Part shown: one piece after another, positions 63,388 to 64,000 of the stretch | How the letters are laid out: every line of letters starts with the position of its first letter | Position numbering within the stretch: position 1 is the first letter of the stretch | Assembly: GCA_012519745.1 (NCBI GenBank) | Contig: JAAYPO010000082.1 | Span: 1 to 64,000, forward strand | From: Clostridiaceae bacterium | Lineage (GTDB): Bacteria > Bacillota > Clostridia > Acetivibrionales > DTU013 | Length of the DNA: 64,000 bases | Direction: 5' to 3' | Program-made: the position numbers and the translations under genes | Notes under the pieces: model-generated | What the model was told of the DNA's origin: nothing | The model's input: only the letters and a program-made list of their open reading frames with translations | The model's database searches: none

Positions 63388-63470
63388 AGTTATACGCAAT
63401 ATGGCCTGTCAACGTCGCCCGGGCTCCAGCCGTCGGGCGAAAAAATGGTGTTCTGAGTAATTGTAAAATA
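63388..63470. repeat. ~80-bp hairpin repeat, copy B
   Basis: Begins AGTTATACGCAATATGG and contains GTCAACGTCGCCCGGGCTCC, then AGCCGTCGGGCGA, forming a stem TCGCCCG-GGCT / AGCC-CGGGCGA. It aligns with copy A (61321) from GTTAT through the trailing AT-rich part. It lies between the integrase remnant and the NUDIX gene. A hairpin ACGAAC / GTTCGT precedes it (63361-63378). Confidence 0.65.
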
Positions 63471-63499
63471 AGGCGAATTAATAAAAATGAGGGGTTAGT

Positions 63500-63949
63500 A
63501 TGAGTCAAAGAGTTGTACGGTGCCAAGGCGTAATTGTAAAAGACAATAATGTTCTTGTTTTAAGACAATATAATCAAAAAAGATGCGAAGAGTATTGGAT
63601 GTTACCTGGTGGTGGTTTAGAAGCCGGAGAGACTGAAGAAGAATGTTTACGAAGAGAAATAAAAGAAGAAACGGGATTAGAAGTTGATATTAAAGATATA
63701 TTATTTGATTCTCCTGGTAATGGCAAAGATGTGTATGAAAGATATGTGACATTCCTTTGTGTTCCAGCTGCAGGCAGCATTGAGAAAATTGGTTCTGAAA
63801 CAGTACATTATAGACAAATAATGGAGTTGGTTTGGTGTTCAATAATTAATGAGGGCCAATGGAATCAACATATATTAAGTGAGCAATTTTATCCGTCAAT
63901 GACAAAAATAAAAGACAAGTTGTTATATCTTAATGATAAAAGAAAGTAA
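63500..63949 (+). CDS. NUDIX hydrolase
   Basis: Cytoplasmic protein of 149 residues that hydrolyses a nucleoside diphosphate linked to another group. The Nudix box is complete: GGGLEAGETEEECLRREI followed by KEETGLEV. The N-terminal strand pattern (VVRCQGVIVKDNNVLVLRQY) fits the family. Codon use is more AT-rich than in the genes left of 61 kb, which suggests recent acquisition. The ATG follows GAGGGG. The substrate is not predictable. The last 51 bases of the window show no further gene. Confidence 0.9.
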   Translation: MSQRVVRCQGVIVKDNNVLVLRQYNQKRCEEYWMLPGGGLEAGETEEECLRREIKEETGLEVDIKDILFDSPGNGKDVYERYVTFLCVPAAGSIEKIGSETVHYRQIMELVWCSIINEGQWNQHILSEQFYPSMTKIKDKLLYLNDKRK

Positions 63950-64000
63950 TGTATTTTTGTTACATAGTATTTATATATGATGAAATAAGCGATATTAATA

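Noticed and set aside
61321-63470. Calling copies A and B true integron attC sites
   Set aside because: Both start GTTAT and fold, but they do not match the RYYYAAC/GTTRRRY core, and the outer ends run GTT...AAC, the reverse of attC order.

Overview
The window looks like a chromosome segment of a Gram-positive anaerobe of the class Clostridia. Evidence seen: purifying-type gene neighbourhoods known from Firmicutes (two radical SAM genes, then rng, rplU, prp, rpmA, obgE and yhbY; ireB with ruvX and DUF1292; the glgC-glgD pair), an L27 precursor with a Prp cleavage motif, YesM/YesN-type two-component pairs, lipoproteins in place of outer-membrane parts, and strong GGAGG or GAGGTG ribosome sites, often in front of TTG or GTG starts. 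I cannot name the genus. GC content is moderate by eye and falls clearly to the right of about 61 kb.

Layout. 1-2.4 kb: gpmI, flanked by GGGGACA-type hairpin repeats, a small inverted-repeat element and a 17-bp minisatellite. 2.4-18.5 kb: an accessory block lying between the glycolytic genes gpmI and eno. It holds a YesN/YesM pair (minus strand), a divergent MacB-like export operon (lipoprotein adaptor, large FtsX-type permease, two ATPases, the second with a C-terminal AbrB-like domain), a long palindrome, and a 2113-residue lipoprotein with two von Willebrand A domains. 18.7-31 kb: housekeeping genes (eno, secG, an HD hydrolase, rnr, DUF523, an HPr-like gene, mtaB, ireB, an aldo/keto reductase, ruvX, DUF1292, a PilZ protein, a DUF3048 lipoprotein and a rubredoxin-like protein), ending with an argD fragment.

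31.9-42.1 kb: a sugar-type ABC importer (two permeases, an RbsA-like ATPase, an RbsB-like lipoprotein) with an M24 peptidase-fold gene. After a terminator comes a translationally coupled trio: an RbsA-like ATPase with degenerate signature motifs, an AraC-type response regulator and a histidine kinase with almost no extracellular part. I infer that the trio senses the transporter or its ligand. 42.3-49.2 kb: an esterase lipoprotein, purC, tRNA-Pro, a GH4 glycosidase, a broken gene of unknown family overlapping a 145-bp tandem repeat, and an MFS transporter with a repeat-expanded loop. 49.3-61 kb: the rng/rplU/obgE translation cluster, DUF4364, a QueG-like iron-sulfur protein, glgC/glgD and a DMT exporter.

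61-64 kb: a small AT-rich, cassette-like region. It holds a PHP-domain remnant, a RidA gene, an integrase inactivated by two apparent frameshifts, a NUDIX gene, two copies of an ~80-bp hairpin repeat and two near-identical promoters. The best leads for something new are this region, the degenerate ATPase/two-component trio, and the AbrB-fused exporter beside the giant vWA lipoprotein.
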